Below, piece by piece: positions 1 to 8,030 of a DNA stretch of 38,893 bases. The stretch covers positions 1-38,893 of the forward strand of contig WNZI01000035.1 in the NCBI GenBank assembly GCA_009728235.1, read 5' to 3'. This stretch comes from Vibrio cholerae (GTDB taxonomy: Bacteria; Actinomycetota; Actinomycetes; Actinomycetales; Micrococcaceae). The position numbers and the translations under genes were made by a program. Below the pieces are notes generated by a model. The model was not told where the DNA came from, did not search any database, and saw only the letters and a program-made list of their open reading frames with translations. Each line of letters starts with the position of its first letter. The first letter of the stretch is position 1.

Positions 1-123
1 CGCCGTCACCGGGGCGGGTGACGGCGGGGAGGTCACCGGGCCCGCCGTCGCCGGCTCTCCGCCCCGCTGGTAGATCCCGTCGTAGCGCGGATCGTAGGTG
101 TCCTGCCGACCGTCGCTGCCCAT
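1..123 (-). CDS. N-terminal 41 codons of an unidentified protein, cut by the window edge
   Basis: An open frame starts with ATG at 123 and runs off the left edge of the window without a stop. A strong ribosome-binding site (GGGGAGGAAG) lies about 4 nt before the ATG, which makes this a real start. The visible N-terminus (MGSDGRQDTYDPRYDGIYQR, then Gly/Pro/Thr/Ala-rich) is hydrophilic, with an Asp/Tyr/Arg-rich stretch followed by a low-complexity segment rich in Pro and Thr; no domain is visible. Such N-termini occur on small actinobacterial membrane proteins of unknown function, but that is only a guess here. It lies 58 bp downstream of the APC permease stop on the same strand and may share its transcript. 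Confidence 0.7.
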   Translation of the reverse strand, partial: MGSDGRQDTYDPRYDGIYQRGGEPATAGPVTSPPSPAPVTA

Positions 124-181
124 CGTTCTTCCTCCCCTGGATTGACGAACAAGGCCAAGTAAAGCATGCCGGCTCGCGCCG

Positions 182-1645
182 TCAGCGGCGCCGTCCCTGC
201 CGGGCGGCGAGCCGTTCCAGCAGGCGCTCCTCGGCGTCGTGCCCCGGGGTGATCCCGCGCGGGATCCGCAGCAGGAAGACGATTCCGAGTACCCACCACA
301 GCCCGAACAGGAGCCAGGGCGGCGGAGTGAGCGCAGCAGGCATGCCGGGCAGGTAGAGGCTCAGCAGGCCGACACAGAGGACGACGGCTGTCCAGCCGAT
401 CACGGTGCCCCCGTTGCCCGCGCCGCCGATCCGCAGCGGACGGTCCATCGCCGGTTCACGCCGGCGCAGGATCACGAAGACGAGGGCCACCAGGATGTAG
501 GCCAGCACGATGCTCGGGGCACCGGAGTCCACGAGCCAGCCGAGCATCTGCGTTCCGAAGAAGGGAGCCAGGAAGGACAATGCGCCGATGAAGACGAGCG
601 CATTCACCGGCGTGCGGTAGCGGGGATGCAGGACGCCGAACCAGCGCGGGAGCATGCCCGAGCGGGACATCGAGTACATGAGGCGGGACGCGCCGAGCAG
701 CAGCGAGTTCCACGAGGTGAGGATGCCTGCGATGCCGCCGGCGATCAGGACCTTGGCCATGAGGTCCGAGCCGAACATCGCGCCCATGGCGTCCGCCGTG
801 GCGATGTCCGCGGTGGCCAGCTCGCCCGCCGGCATGGCGGAGGACGTGGTGAGGATCGTCATGACGTACCAGATGGTCGCGAGGACGACGGCGACGACGA
901 CGAGCCGGCCGATCTGGCGGGCGGGGATGTCCACCTCCTCGGCCGACTGGGGAATGACGTCGAACCCGACGAACAGGAAGGGCACCACGACCAGGACGGC
1001 GAAGAAGCCCGTCGACCCGCCGGTGAAGAAGGGCTGCATGTTCGTCGCGGATCCACCCGTGACGCTGCCGAACACCAGGATCAGCCCGATGACGAGGAGG
1101 AACACGACGACGAACGTCTGTGCCACACCGGCGATCTTGACTCCGCGGATGTTGATCAGGGTGATGACCACGGCCGCGACGGCCCCGACGAGCGCCCACG
1201 TCAGGTGCACCTCGTCGCCCGCGACGGTCCACAGCGGCACGTGGCTCAGGTTCGGGAAGATGTACTCGGCCGTGCGGGGGAGGGCCACGGCCTCAAAGGC
1301 GACGATGGTCACGTAGCCGCCGGTGATGGCCCACGAGCCCACGAAGGACCAGCGGGGCCCCATGCCCCTGAGCAGGAAGTTGTGCTCCCCGCCGGCCTTG
1401 GGCATCGCCGCCGTCAGTTCGGCGTACGTCAGTCCGACGACGCCCATGATGACACCGCCCGTCACCATGGCGAGGACCGCTCCGCCGGTGCCCGCGGAGG
1501 CGATCCAGCCGCCCGTGAGGACCACCCAGCCGAAGCCGATCATGGCCCCGAAACCCAGGGCGAGCGCGTCCCAGTTGCCGAGGACCTTCAGGAGGGAGGC
1601 ATCCTGACCACCCGTGCTGCCTGCTGTGCTGTCCTGTGTCGGCAT
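182..1645 (-). CDS. APC-superfamily amino-acid/polyamine permease
   Basis: 487-residue integral membrane transporter with the length and about 12 hydrophobic segments usual for the amino acid-polyamine-organocation superfamily. The first membrane helix carries the Gly-rich substrate-binding stretch GFGAMIGFGWVV (about residues 31-42). The segment FDVIPQSAEEVDIP (about 228-241) is the conserved helix-6/loop region found in APC permeases. The tail is charged (AEERLLERLAARQGRRR). The frame stays open further upstream, but the ATG at 1645 is preferred because GAGGAGG lies about 5 nt before it and the protein then begins in the usual short hydrophilic lead. The substrate cannot be told from sequence. 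The gene diverges from the pentapeptide-repeat gene, with 137 bp between them. Confidence 0.9.
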   Translation of the reverse strand: MPTQDSTAGSTGGQDASLLKVLGNWDALALGFGAMIGFGWVVLTGGWIASAGTGGAVLAMVTGGVIMGVVGLTYAELTAAMPKAGGEHNFLLRGMGPRWSFVGSWAITGGYVTIVAFEAVALPRTAEYIFPNLSHVPLWTVAGDEVHLTWALVGAVAAVVITLINIRGVKIAGVAQTFVVVFLLVIGLILVFGSVTGGSATNMQPFFTGGSTGFFAVLVVVPFLFVGFDVIPQSAEEVDIPARQIGRLVVVAVVLATIWYVMTILTTSSAMPAGELATADIATADAMGAMFGSDLMAKVLIAGGIAGILTSWNSLLLGASRLMYSMSRSGMLPRWFGVLHPRYRTPVNALVFIGALSFLAPFFGTQMLGWLVDSGAPSIVLAYILVALVFVILRRREPAMDRPLRIGGAGNGGTVIGWTAVVLCVGLLSLYLPGMPAALTPPPWLLFGLWWVLGIVFLLRIPRGITPGHDAEERLLERLAARQGRRR

Positions 1646-1782
1646 GGTGCCTCCTCGTTCACGGCCCCGGGGCGGGGTGGATCCACTGTAGGGGATCGAT
1701 GCCGCCGGGTGAACTGTTCCGACGACGGCGGATGCTTGGATGGGAACACGGCCACCGGACGAGCGGCCCCCACGATGATCGG

Positions 1783-2460
1783 ATGCAGATGCCACCGCGA
1801 CCCACCCGCAGCGCGACCAACGCACCACGCCTCTCACTCCACCCTCCGAGAGGGCTCACCCGTGTCGGGGAACCGAACCTCCTCGACGGTGACCATCGCG
1901 AGGGCGAGCACTACGAGAAGCTGGCGCTCGATGGTGAGGAGCTCGCCGGCATCACGCTGCAGGAGTGCCTGCTGGACGGCGTGTCCCTCCACGACGCCGA
2001 ACTGCGCGGCGCCCGCTTCATCGAGTGCTCCTTCGAGGACCTCTTCGCCCCGGTCTTCCGTGCACCGCGCAGCAGTTGGCGGGAGACATCGCTGCGCAGC
2101 ACGCGGTGGGGCTCGGCGGAGCTCTACGACAGCCGGTTCGACGGCGTGCGCCTGGACGGCGGGAAGCTCGACTACGTCAACCTCCGCAGCTCCCGGCTCA
2201 CGGACGTCCTCGTCACCGGCTGCATCATCGGGGAACTCGATCTCACGGGCGCGAAGGCCACACGCCTCGCCCTGGGGGACTGCACCATCGGGACGCTCAC
2301 CCTCGACGGCGCGCAGCTCTCGGACGTCGACCTGCGCAGCAGCAGCTTCCGCAGCATCAACGGATTCGACGGGCTACGCGGAGCCACGATCGACGAGTAC
2401 CAGCTTCAGCTCCTGGCGCCGTTCCTCGCCGAGAGTGCAGGGTTGCGGATCGAGGGTTGA
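1783..2460 (+). CDS. Pentapeptide-repeat protein
   Basis: About 225 residues. From residue 45 on, the protein is built of pentapeptide repeats of the A(D/N)LXX type, seen as runs such as LDGVSLHDAELRGARF and LDGGKLDYVNLRSSRL, ending with LDGAQLSDVDLRSSSF. These fold into a right-handed quadrilateral beta helix. The short N-terminal stretch APRLSLHPPRG is typical of actinobacterial members. Some family members (MfpA, Qnr) mimic DNA and protect gyrase, but most have no known role and nothing here shows gyrase binding. The start is uncertain: ATG at 1783 and ATG at 1789 are in frame, and neither has a good ribosome-binding site. The stop lies 25 bp from the convergent GAF-ANTAR gene. Confidence 0.85.
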   Translation: MQMPPRPTRSATNAPRLSLHPPRGLTRVGEPNLLDGDHREGEHYEKLALDGEELAGITLQECLLDGVSLHDAELRGARFIECSFEDLFAPVFRAPRSSWRETSLRSTRWGSAELYDSRFDGVRLDGGKLDYVNLRSSRLTDVLVTGCIIGELDLTGAKATRLALGDCTIGTLTLDGAQLSDVDLRSSSFRSINGFDGLRGATIDEYQLQLLAPFLAESAGLRIEG

Positions 2461-2484
2461 CCCGGCCGGTCGGTGCCCTGCTCG

Positions 2485-3240
2485 TCAGTAGTCGAAGTGC
2501 GTGCGGATCGGTTCCTTCTGCCCGAGCGAGGCCAGGAGATCGTCGGCGAGATCGCGGAGCTTGACGTTGCGGCCCTGGGACGCAGAGCGGAGGATCGCGA
2601 TGGCTTCCTCCTGGTCGCACCGGTTCTGGCCCATGATGGCTCCCACTGCCAGGTCGATCGATGTCCGGGACCGCATGGCGGCCTTCATGTGTTCGGACCT
2701 GTCGTTCAGGGCACCGATGCGCAGGGCGAGCCTGAGGGACCGCGAGGCGTCCCGGGCGATCCTCTCGGCGACGGCGATGCTCGTCTCCGTGAAGGCGTGC
2801 GGTGTGGTGGAGTAGAAGTCGAGGCCCGCGCTGGCTCCGGCCTCGAGGCGCATCGGGATTCCCAGGGCCGAGCGGACTCCGTAGTGGGCAATGGCGTCCC
2901 GGTACTGGGGGAAGCGGGACTCGGTCAGGAAGTCGGGCACATGCACGGTGTAGCCGTCCCGTGCCGCGCGCAGGCATGGGCCGTCGTCGAACCCGTACTG
3001 CACCTCGTCCATCGCTCGGGCCTCGTCGCTGCTGCTGGCGACAGTGGCCGCGAGCCTGGGGCGTAGCAGGGTCACTCCGCAGAACACCTCGCCGTGGGAT
3101 CCGGTGAAGGCTTCGGCTGCGACGGTCATCAGGCCGTCGAGGAACTCCTGGACGTCCACGCTGTCGAGCACCATGTCCTGCAACTGGATATCGACCTCGT
3201 TCTCGGCCGCTTCCACGGCCAGTTCCTGCTCATCGGACAC
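2485..3240 (-). CDS. GAF-ANTAR RNA-binding antitermination regulator
   Basis: 251 residues: a GAF sensor domain (about 25-160, with YGFDDGPCLRAARDG and GVRSALGIPMRLEAG) followed by an ANTAR domain (about 175-235, with SRTSIDLAVGAIMGQNRCDQ and the three-helix end). ANTAR domains bind paired RNA hairpins and let RNA polymerase read through terminators; in actinobacteria GAF-ANTAR proteins are common one-component regulators, often tied to stress. The GTG at 3240 is chosen because GGAGAGG lies 6 nt before it; the in-frame ATG at 3276 has no ribosome-binding site and would add 12 residues (MTTPQGVEERCA). No signal for the GAF ligand can be read. It converges with the pentapeptide-repeat gene. Confidence 0.9.
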   Translation of the reverse strand: MSDEQELAVEAAENEVDIQLQDMVLDSVDVQEFLDGLMTVAAEAFTGSHGEVFCGVTLLRPRLAATVASSSDEARAMDEVQYGFDDGPCLRAARDGYTVHVPDFLTESRFPQYRDAIAHYGVRSALGIPMRLEAGASAGLDFYSTTPHAFTETSIAVAERIARDASRSLRLALRIGALNDRSEHMKAAMRSRTSIDLAVGAIMGQNRCDQEEAIAILRSASQGRNVKLRDLADDLLASLGQKEPIRTHFDY

Positions 3241-3412
3241 AGCGCACCTCTCCTCGACCCCCTGAGGGGTCGTCATGTCATCGGGCCCGCGCCGGGCCGG
3301 GTGCCGTGGACAGGACGTCCTCCGACAAGCCCGGTCGACAAGTGATCGCTGGTACCGACTCCAGCGGGAACTCTACGCGGTGGGCCGGACAACCGGTGTA
3401 CCGGCTCCCTCG

Positions 3413-4221
3413 TCAGTGGTCGAGCGACCCGGCTGTCGGACCAGACGCTGAGGGGGGTGTGGCGAGTTGTGTCTGCAGTCCCTCGAGGAGGATCGTGATG
3501 CCCTGATCGAGCTCGCCCCGTCCGTCGTAATCCAGGAGCATCGGTGCCAGGTGGCGTACGTGCGGGAAGTCCTTTCGCGGGAGCCGGTCCAGTCCGAGCT
3601 TCAGGCCGAGTTCGTCCTCGTCGGGGTTGACGACGAACTCCTCGAGCTCGTTGAGGACATGGCCGATGAGGAAGCCGTAGTAGGCCCGGTAGGCGTGGAG
3701 GGCGTGTGCCGGTTGGAAGCCTGCCCGGCTCAGGACGGCGAGGATCTGTTCGAGCGGTCGCAGCGCTCCCGGCGGACGCAGGCCCATGGGAGTGGACAGG
3801 GGGCGAGTCACCAGCAAGGGGACGACATGGCGATGGCGCAGGACGAGCAGGCGGAAATCGTGGGCTGCGAGGCGCAACTGCTCCTGCCAGGAGGACGGAT
3901 CCGCAACGCCGGAGATGACCCACTGATCGAGCAGGAGTTCGGTCAGGCCGTCGAGCAGGGCATCGCGGTTCTCGGCGTACCGGTACAGCGACATGGGATC
4001 CTTGCCGAGCTTGCTTCCGAGCCTGCGCATGGAGAGGGCTTCCAGCCCGTCTGCGTCCACCAGTTCGAGGGCTGCCTGGAGGACGACCTCGCGGTTCAGC
4101 CGGATGGTCCGCGGAGCGGCCCGCCGCGGGGGGCGGCGTCGCTCTCCTCGGTCTGAGCGCGCCGGGGTCCTGGTGATCCGTCGGAAACGTCCGGCCCTGC
4201 ATGCTTGCCCTGTTGGTGCAT
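3413..4221 (-). pseudogene. TetR/AcrR-family regulator with an apparent one-base deletion near its N-terminus
   Basis: The frame from 4060 to 3413 encodes most of a TetR repressor: the recognition helix region (ALSMRRLGSKLGKDPMSLYR, then YAENRDALLDGLTELL) and a TetR_C-like ligand domain. The first HTH helix lies upstream in the same frame (NREVVLQAALELVDADGLEA) but has no ATG, GTG or TTG before the next in-frame stop at 4241-4243. A good start does exist in another frame: ATG at 4221 opens MHQQGKHAGPDVSDGSPG... and hits a stop at 4096-4098. The two frames join cleanly if one base is added in the run of six C (minus strand, 4133-4128), giving ...EESDAAPPRRAAPRTIRLNREVV.... So the gene is either hit by a sequencing or assembly deletion, or truly frameshifted. 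It diverges from the MarR gene and probably binds the palindrome between them. Confidence 0.75.
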
Positions 4222-4253
4222 GAGAGTTCTTGTTCCGCCCTTAGTAAGTCGAC

Positions 4254-4293
4254 TTGCAATGGAATGGCCTACGCCGTAGATTCTACGGTGTAG
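4254..4293 (+). promoter_or_regulatory. Promoter of the MarR gene with an overlapping inverted repeat (probable operator)
   Basis: TTGCAA (4254-4259), a 17-nt spacer and TAGATT (4277-4282) form a good sigma-70-type promoter reading right. The -10 lies inside a near-perfect inverted repeat, CTACGCCGTAGA (4269-4280) facing TTCTACGGTGTAG (4281-4293). On the other strand TAGAAT (4285-4280) can serve as a -10 for the TetR gene, with TCTACG (4308-4303) 17 nt before it. A further palindrome, TACGCGTA, lies at 4299-4306. A dimeric repressor here would block both genes; autoregulation by TetR is the usual arrangement. Which of the two regulators binds is inference. Confidence 0.6.
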
Positions 4294-4418
4294 TTCGTTA
4301 CGCGTAGAAGCGACGCCTAGGTCTCTCCAGAGCATACTCCCGAGCGCCGGATCCCAGCAGGTCGTGGATGGGCCCGTTCCCTTCCACCTCCGCACGACAT
4401 ACCGAAGAGGACGTCCCG

Positions 4419-4838
4419 ATGGATACCGAACAGTGGACAACCAGCCGGCTGCTCAGCACGGCAGCACGGCTGAACGAACACCATCAGAACCAGCGCCTGG
4501 TGGACATCGGGGTGACCCAGGCGGGAGCGACGACGCTGAAGGCGCTCTCGGACAGCGGACCGGTGAGCCAGGCAGGCCTCGCACTGCTGGTGCACGTGCA
4601 GGCCCAGACCATGGGGAAGGTCCTCGAGAAGCTCGAGCTCAAGAAGCTCGTGTCCAGGGCACGCGACTCCTGGGACGGACGGACCCTGCGCACCCAGATC
4701 ACGCCGCAGGGCCGCACGGTGCTCCAGCGGATAGACCGGATGAACGAGGACTCCGCGGAGTCGACACGCCTTCCCACCCAGGAGTTGCGGCAGGCCCTCA
4801 TCGCCATCATCAACGGGCTCGAACCGGCGCGGATCTGA
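4419..4838 (+). CDS. MarR-family winged-helix transcriptional regulator
   Basis: 139 residues, the usual MarR length. The winged helix-turn-helix spans about residues 30-100: GVTQAGATTLKALSDSGPVS, then the recognition helix around HVQAQTMGKVLEKLELKKLV, then the wing DSWDGRTLRTQITPQG with the conserved D-R-R pattern. Flanking helices at both ends form the dimer interface. The ATG at 4419 (MDTEQWTT) has GAAGAGG about 8 nt upstream; an in-frame ATG at 4368 would add 17 unlikely residues. MarR proteins usually sense small aromatic or oxidising compounds; the ligand is unknown here. It lies opposite a TetR gene, an unusual pairing of two repressors with no efflux pump or enzyme between them. Confidence 0.88.
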   Translation: MDTEQWTTSRLLSTAARLNEHHQNQRLVDIGVTQAGATTLKALSDSGPVSQAGLALLVHVQAQTMGKVLEKLELKKLVSRARDSWDGRTLRTQITPQGRTVLQRIDRMNEDSAESTRLPTQELRQALIAIINGLEPARI

Positions 4839-5054
4839 GCGACGACCGTCCTCACCGGCAGGTCGCGTGAAGACCGCCGACAAGGCCGACCAGTCCCGCC
4901 GAACGCACTTTGAGGGCAGATGCCTCCAGGGTAGGTCGTCCGTCAAGCACGACCTGTTGTCCCCTCCTCTCCATCAGGGGCTGCTAAGGTGCGTTGATAA
5001 GGCTGCTGATGATCGTGCGGGCGGTGAATTCGAGCAGTACGGAAGGCGCGCGGA

Positions 5055-5885
5055 ATGAGCACTCAGAAACAGATCCACCAGTTCCGGGAGGTCCTTTCGG
5101 GTACAGGACTCACGCTCCAGGACATGTGGGTCAGTTACTACGGGATGGGTGGACTGCTGTCGGTCTTCGAGATCGAGGCCTATCTGTCCGGACTCCTGGA
5201 GCTGCAGCCCGAGGAATGCGATCTCCTGGTCGACGCCACCAACGAACTGCTGGCACAGGTCGGTGCCCGACTGCGGGTGGAGCACCAGGCCAAGGGTGGC
5301 TCGGCCGGTTCGGCCAGCGACTCGAGGCGGGCCCTGGGCGTGGCCGGCGCCTTCTTGTTCACGCCCGAGGAGCAGGAGCAGGAACGGCTCGACGCCGTGA
5401 CCCGGACGCACCTGCTGGATACGGGACGGGAGGAGAGATTCGATCGCATCACCCGGGAGGCGAAGGAGTACTTCCAGGTGAGCTCGGTGATCGTCGCGCT
5501 GATCGACGATCGGCGCCAGTTCCTGAAGTCCGTCATCGGACCCGTCCAGCAGAACATGCCCCGGGAGATCTCGTTCTGCAACGCGACCATCCGGAACGCG
5601 GGCCCACTGATCGTGAGGGACGCGCTCGCGGACGACCGCTTCAGTCGGAATCCGCTGGTGATCGGTGACCCCTACATCCGCTTCTATGCCGGATTCCCGC
5701 TGCGCGGACCGGGCGGATGGACGATCGGCACCCTGTGCGTGATCGACCAGAGCCCGCGGGACTACTCCAGTCGTGACGGCAGGAAGCTGCGGATGCTCGC
5801 ACGCCGGGTCGAGGACGAGATCAACGGTCCGCGGCTGCTCACGCAGGCGATCGATGACGAGGGCGGCGCGCACGACGTGCAGTGA
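5055..5885 (+). CDS. GAF-domain sensor protein with a conserved N-terminal helical domain
   Basis: 276 residues in two parts. Residues about 115-255 form a GAF domain (DAVTRTHLLDTGREERFDRI opens it; later MPREISFCNATIRNAGPLIV and FPLRGPGGWTIGTLCVIDQ, the classic GAF end). Residues about 10-75 form a separate helical domain (LTLQDMWVSYYGMGG, then EIEAYLSGLLEL and CDLLVDATNELLAQVG) that matches the small stand-alone protein at 13.7 kb. No kinase, cyclase, HD or ANTAR output domain follows, so the N-terminal domain may be the output or an interaction surface. ATG at 5055 is preceded by GGAAGG about 9 nt upstream; a TAAGGT -10 lies at 4986-4991. The binding ligand and partner are unknown. Confidence 0.8.
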   Translation: MSTQKQIHQFREVLSGTGLTLQDMWVSYYGMGGLLSVFEIEAYLSGLLELQPEECDLLVDATNELLAQVGARLRVEHQAKGGSAGSASDSRRALGVAGAFLFTPEEQEQERLDAVTRTHLLDTGREERFDRITREAKEYFQVSSVIVALIDDRRQFLKSVIGPVQQNMPREISFCNATIRNAGPLIVRDALADDRFSRNPLVIGDPYIRFYAGFPLRGPGGWTIGTLCVIDQSPRDYSSRDGRKLRMLARRVEDEINGPRLLTQAIDDEGGAHDVQ

Positions 5886-5981
5886 CTGACGACGGGCCCG
5901 GGGCATCGTGTCCCGGTTCGTCCGGGGAAGGGAGTGGTCCCGGTCGCTCGTCGTCCGTCGACCCCCCGGGCTGCAGCGCCC

Positions 5982-6416
5982 TCAGGCGGCAGGCCGCACG
6001 CATCCGGAGAGGGACGGCGGTTGCGACTGCGGGGGAGTGTTCGGGGCCGCGGGGAGGTGGGAGCGCAGCCAGCGGATCGCGTCCAGTTCCGAGCTGAAGT
6101 ACCGCACCGGGTGGCTGGCCTGTTCCGCACCCGCTGCAAGCATCCGGTCCATGGGGCCGTTCCCCAGCATTCCGGCCGCGAGCACCAGCGGATTCCGCGC
6201 GAGGACGTGATGGGCCGTGAGGCTGATGCTGACGATCTCGCGCAGATCCATGAGGATCGCGTATCGGGACCCTGCTACCAGCTGGTCGATGCGTTCGGCG
6301 ACCTTCACCACATCGTTCTCCCGGACCGCGGTGCCCTGCAGCCAGGTCAACCGGACCACGCCGGGGCCGAGCATGTTGAGGCGGGCCCTGCCATCGGTTG
6401 CTTCGATGATCGTCAT
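5982..6416 (-). CDS. STAS-like (SpoIIAA-fold) protein of unknown function
   Basis: 144 residues. The pattern of a beta-hairpin start (ARLNMLGPGVVRLTW), then ENDVVKVAERIDQLV, then YAILMDLREIVSISLTAHHV, resembles a SpoIIAA/STAS fold, as in the DUF7793-type proteins common in Arthrobacter and relatives. In true STAS anti-anti-sigma factors a Ser/Thr at the loop after the central strand is phosphorylated; here the loop holds SISLT, so a candidate exists but is unproven. The C-terminus after residue 125 is Pro/Ser-rich. Start: ATG at 6416 follows AGGGGC; the frame extends to 6476 but without a ribosome-binding site. It converges with the GAF gene, and both may belong to a stress-signalling set, which is inference. 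Confidence 0.65.
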   Translation of the reverse strand: MTIIEATDGRARLNMLGPGVVRLTWLQGTAVRENDVVKVAERIDQLVAGSRYAILMDLREIVSISLTAHHVLARNPLVLAAGMLGNGPMDRMLAAGAEQASHPVRYFSSELDAIRWLRSHLPAAPNTPPQSQPPSLSGCVRPAA

Positions 6417-6559
6417 CGCCCCTGTGCCCCTAGCCGGACTTCTCTCCGCGTCGTTCCGGCCCAAGTGTACGGGCACGCACCGTCCCGACCCTGGTGGCGT
6501 CGCGCCGCCCGGCAGGGGTGGTCGAGCAGGATCGTGCGGGGTCGCGCGGCAGGACGCCG

Positions 6560-8026
6560 TCAGGCCTGCCCCTCGGCTGCTTCGTCGTGCCGGTGTTCGT
6601 CCGGGTGCCCCGCCGCACTCCGATCAGGTGCACGATCGGGCGGAAGCGGATCGTGCTGGCCGGACGTGGACGCTGCGGCCGGGGGGTGAGCGGGACCCGT
6701 GGGATGGGACGTCCCGGACGGGTAGCCGGGGCCGGGCGGATGCGCCGGGCCGGATGGGAAAGCGGATCGTTGGTCGTTCCTGCTCCCTCCCTGCAGCGAG
6801 ATGGTGGGTGCGGGTGCCGATCCTCCTGTCAGGGCAGGTCCCGCCGGGGCGGCTTGGTAGGAGTCCCCGCCGAGTGCCGGAGCCCGAGGCGGGGCCGGAA
6901 GGGTCGGAGGATACGGTGCCGGGCGCCCGAGGGCCGGTTGCGTCCTGCCGCCCGAGGTCGGCTCGGCGGCACCCCAGGGGGCTGCGGCAGGTGCCCCGAT
7001 GGTCGGGTTCGCGGGAGCGTAGCGGGACGGGTCGTACTGGTGCGGGTCGTACGCTCGTGCCGGCCAGGGGCCCGCAGGCAGTGGATGGCCCGGCGCGGGA
7101 GCCTCGACGGACTGCCGGCGGGACACCGTGCGGGTCCGGTCGATACCCCGGCGGTCGGCGAGACGCACGATCACCGTGGCGGTCACGGCCATCGTCACGA
7201 CGGACACGATCAGGCCGCCGACCGATCCCTCGGTCGAGTTGATGTCCACCAGGCCGACGGCGCCCAGGGCGAAGACCGTCATGTTGTTGATGGCATGCAC
7301 CGCGATGGCCGCCTCGAGCCCGCCCGTTCGCCAGGTGATCCACCCGGCGAAGATCGCGAAGATCGCCACGTCGGTCTGCCCCAGCGGATCGTAGCCATGC
7401 CCCAGGACGAACAAGGGGACGGGCAGCAGGATCGCGAAGGCAGGGTGCCGCAGCCAGTTGCCGATGGCCTGCATGAGGAATCCCCGGAAGACGTACTCCT
7501 CGGCCGCGGCCTGGAAGGGGACCGCGAGGAGGGTCAGGGCGAGCAGGACCACCAGGGTGGAGGTGTCCTGCTGCAGCGGGGCCGGGGAGCCTTCGGCGGG
7601 GAAGAAGGATCCGATCACCGTCGAGACGAGGAGGCTCACGAGATAGATGGCCAGCGCCGCCGCGGTGCAGACGGTGAGCCAGCGCCAGCGGATGCGCCCG
7701 GCGACGGAGGAGAGCAGCCCGACCGGCTTCGGACCGATCAGCAGCACCGCGAGCCACAGGGCGGGAATCATCAGGATGAGCGAGATCAGCGTGAAGGCGA
7801 AGATCACGGGATCGCTGAGGTCGATCGCGGCGGCAGCGGTCATGTACTGCTCGACGTCCGCCGATGTCGCGAGTGCGGCGATGACTCCGATGAGCAGGAG
7901 GATGACGGTGAGGACCACGTAGAAGGCGGCTCCGAGCAGCGCCGTCAGGAGGGGCTTCCACCAGCGGTGACCGGGCACCGAGCGGCCGAGGCGGTGGAAT
8001 GCGAACTGCCGGTCAACCTGTTCCAT
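6560..8026 (-). CDS. CPBP-family intramembrane metalloprotease with a long Pro-rich tail
   Basis: 488 residues. About eight membrane segments carry the CPBP (Rce1/CAAX-protease, Abi) signature: motif 1 EEYVFRG (E176, E177, R181), motif 2 FVLGHG (H210), motif 3 HAINN (H244, N248). These residues bind metal and cut near or within the membrane in characterised members. After residue ~305 comes a soluble tail of about 180 residues rich in Pro, Gly, Ala and His (many GPAHPPGP-type stretches), ending in an acidic/His segment; this tail is much longer than in typical members. ATG at 8026 (MEQVDRQF) is preferred over more distal in-frame starts, since it places a short cytoplasmic lead before helix 1. 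It starts 4 nt after the DUF1275 stop, so the two are probably co-transcribed. Bacterial roles of the family include bacteriocin self-immunity and anti-sigma factor cleavage; none can be assigned here. Confidence 0.85.
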   Translation of the reverse strand: MEQVDRQFAFHRLGRSVPGHRWWKPLLTALLGAAFYVVLTVILLLIGVIAALATSADVEQYMTAAAAIDLSDPVIFAFTLISLILMIPALWLAVLLIGPKPVGLLSSVAGRIRWRWLTVCTAAALAIYLVSLLVSTVIGSFFPAEGSPAPLQQDTSTLVVLLALTLLAVPFQAAAEEYVFRGFLMQAIGNWLRHPAFAILLPVPLFVLGHGYDPLGQTDVAIFAIFAGWITWRTGGLEAAIAVHAINNMTVFALGAVGLVDINSTEGSVGGLIVSVVTMAVTATVIVRLADRRGIDRTRTVSRRQSVEAPAPGHPLPAGPWPARAYDPHQYDPSRYAPANPTIGAPAAAPWGAAEPTSGGRTQPALGRPAPYPPTLPAPPRAPALGGDSYQAAPAGPALTGGSAPAPTISLQGGSRNDQRSAFPSGPAHPPGPGYPSGTSHPTGPAHPPAAASTSGQHDPLPPDRAPDRSAAGHPDEHRHDEAAEGQA

Positions 8027-8030
8027 GCTT

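Noticed and set aside
239..2491. A 750-codon open frame on the plus strand opposite the APC permease
   Set aside because: Asp/Arg/Gln/His-rich composition and lack of motifs show it to be an antisense shadow that only by chance spans the pentapeptide gene.
4128..4133. Programmed ribosomal frameshift in the TetR gene
   Set aside because: There is no slippery X-XXY-YYZ site with a clear downstream structure, and two other genes in the window show the same one-base loss, so an error is simpler.
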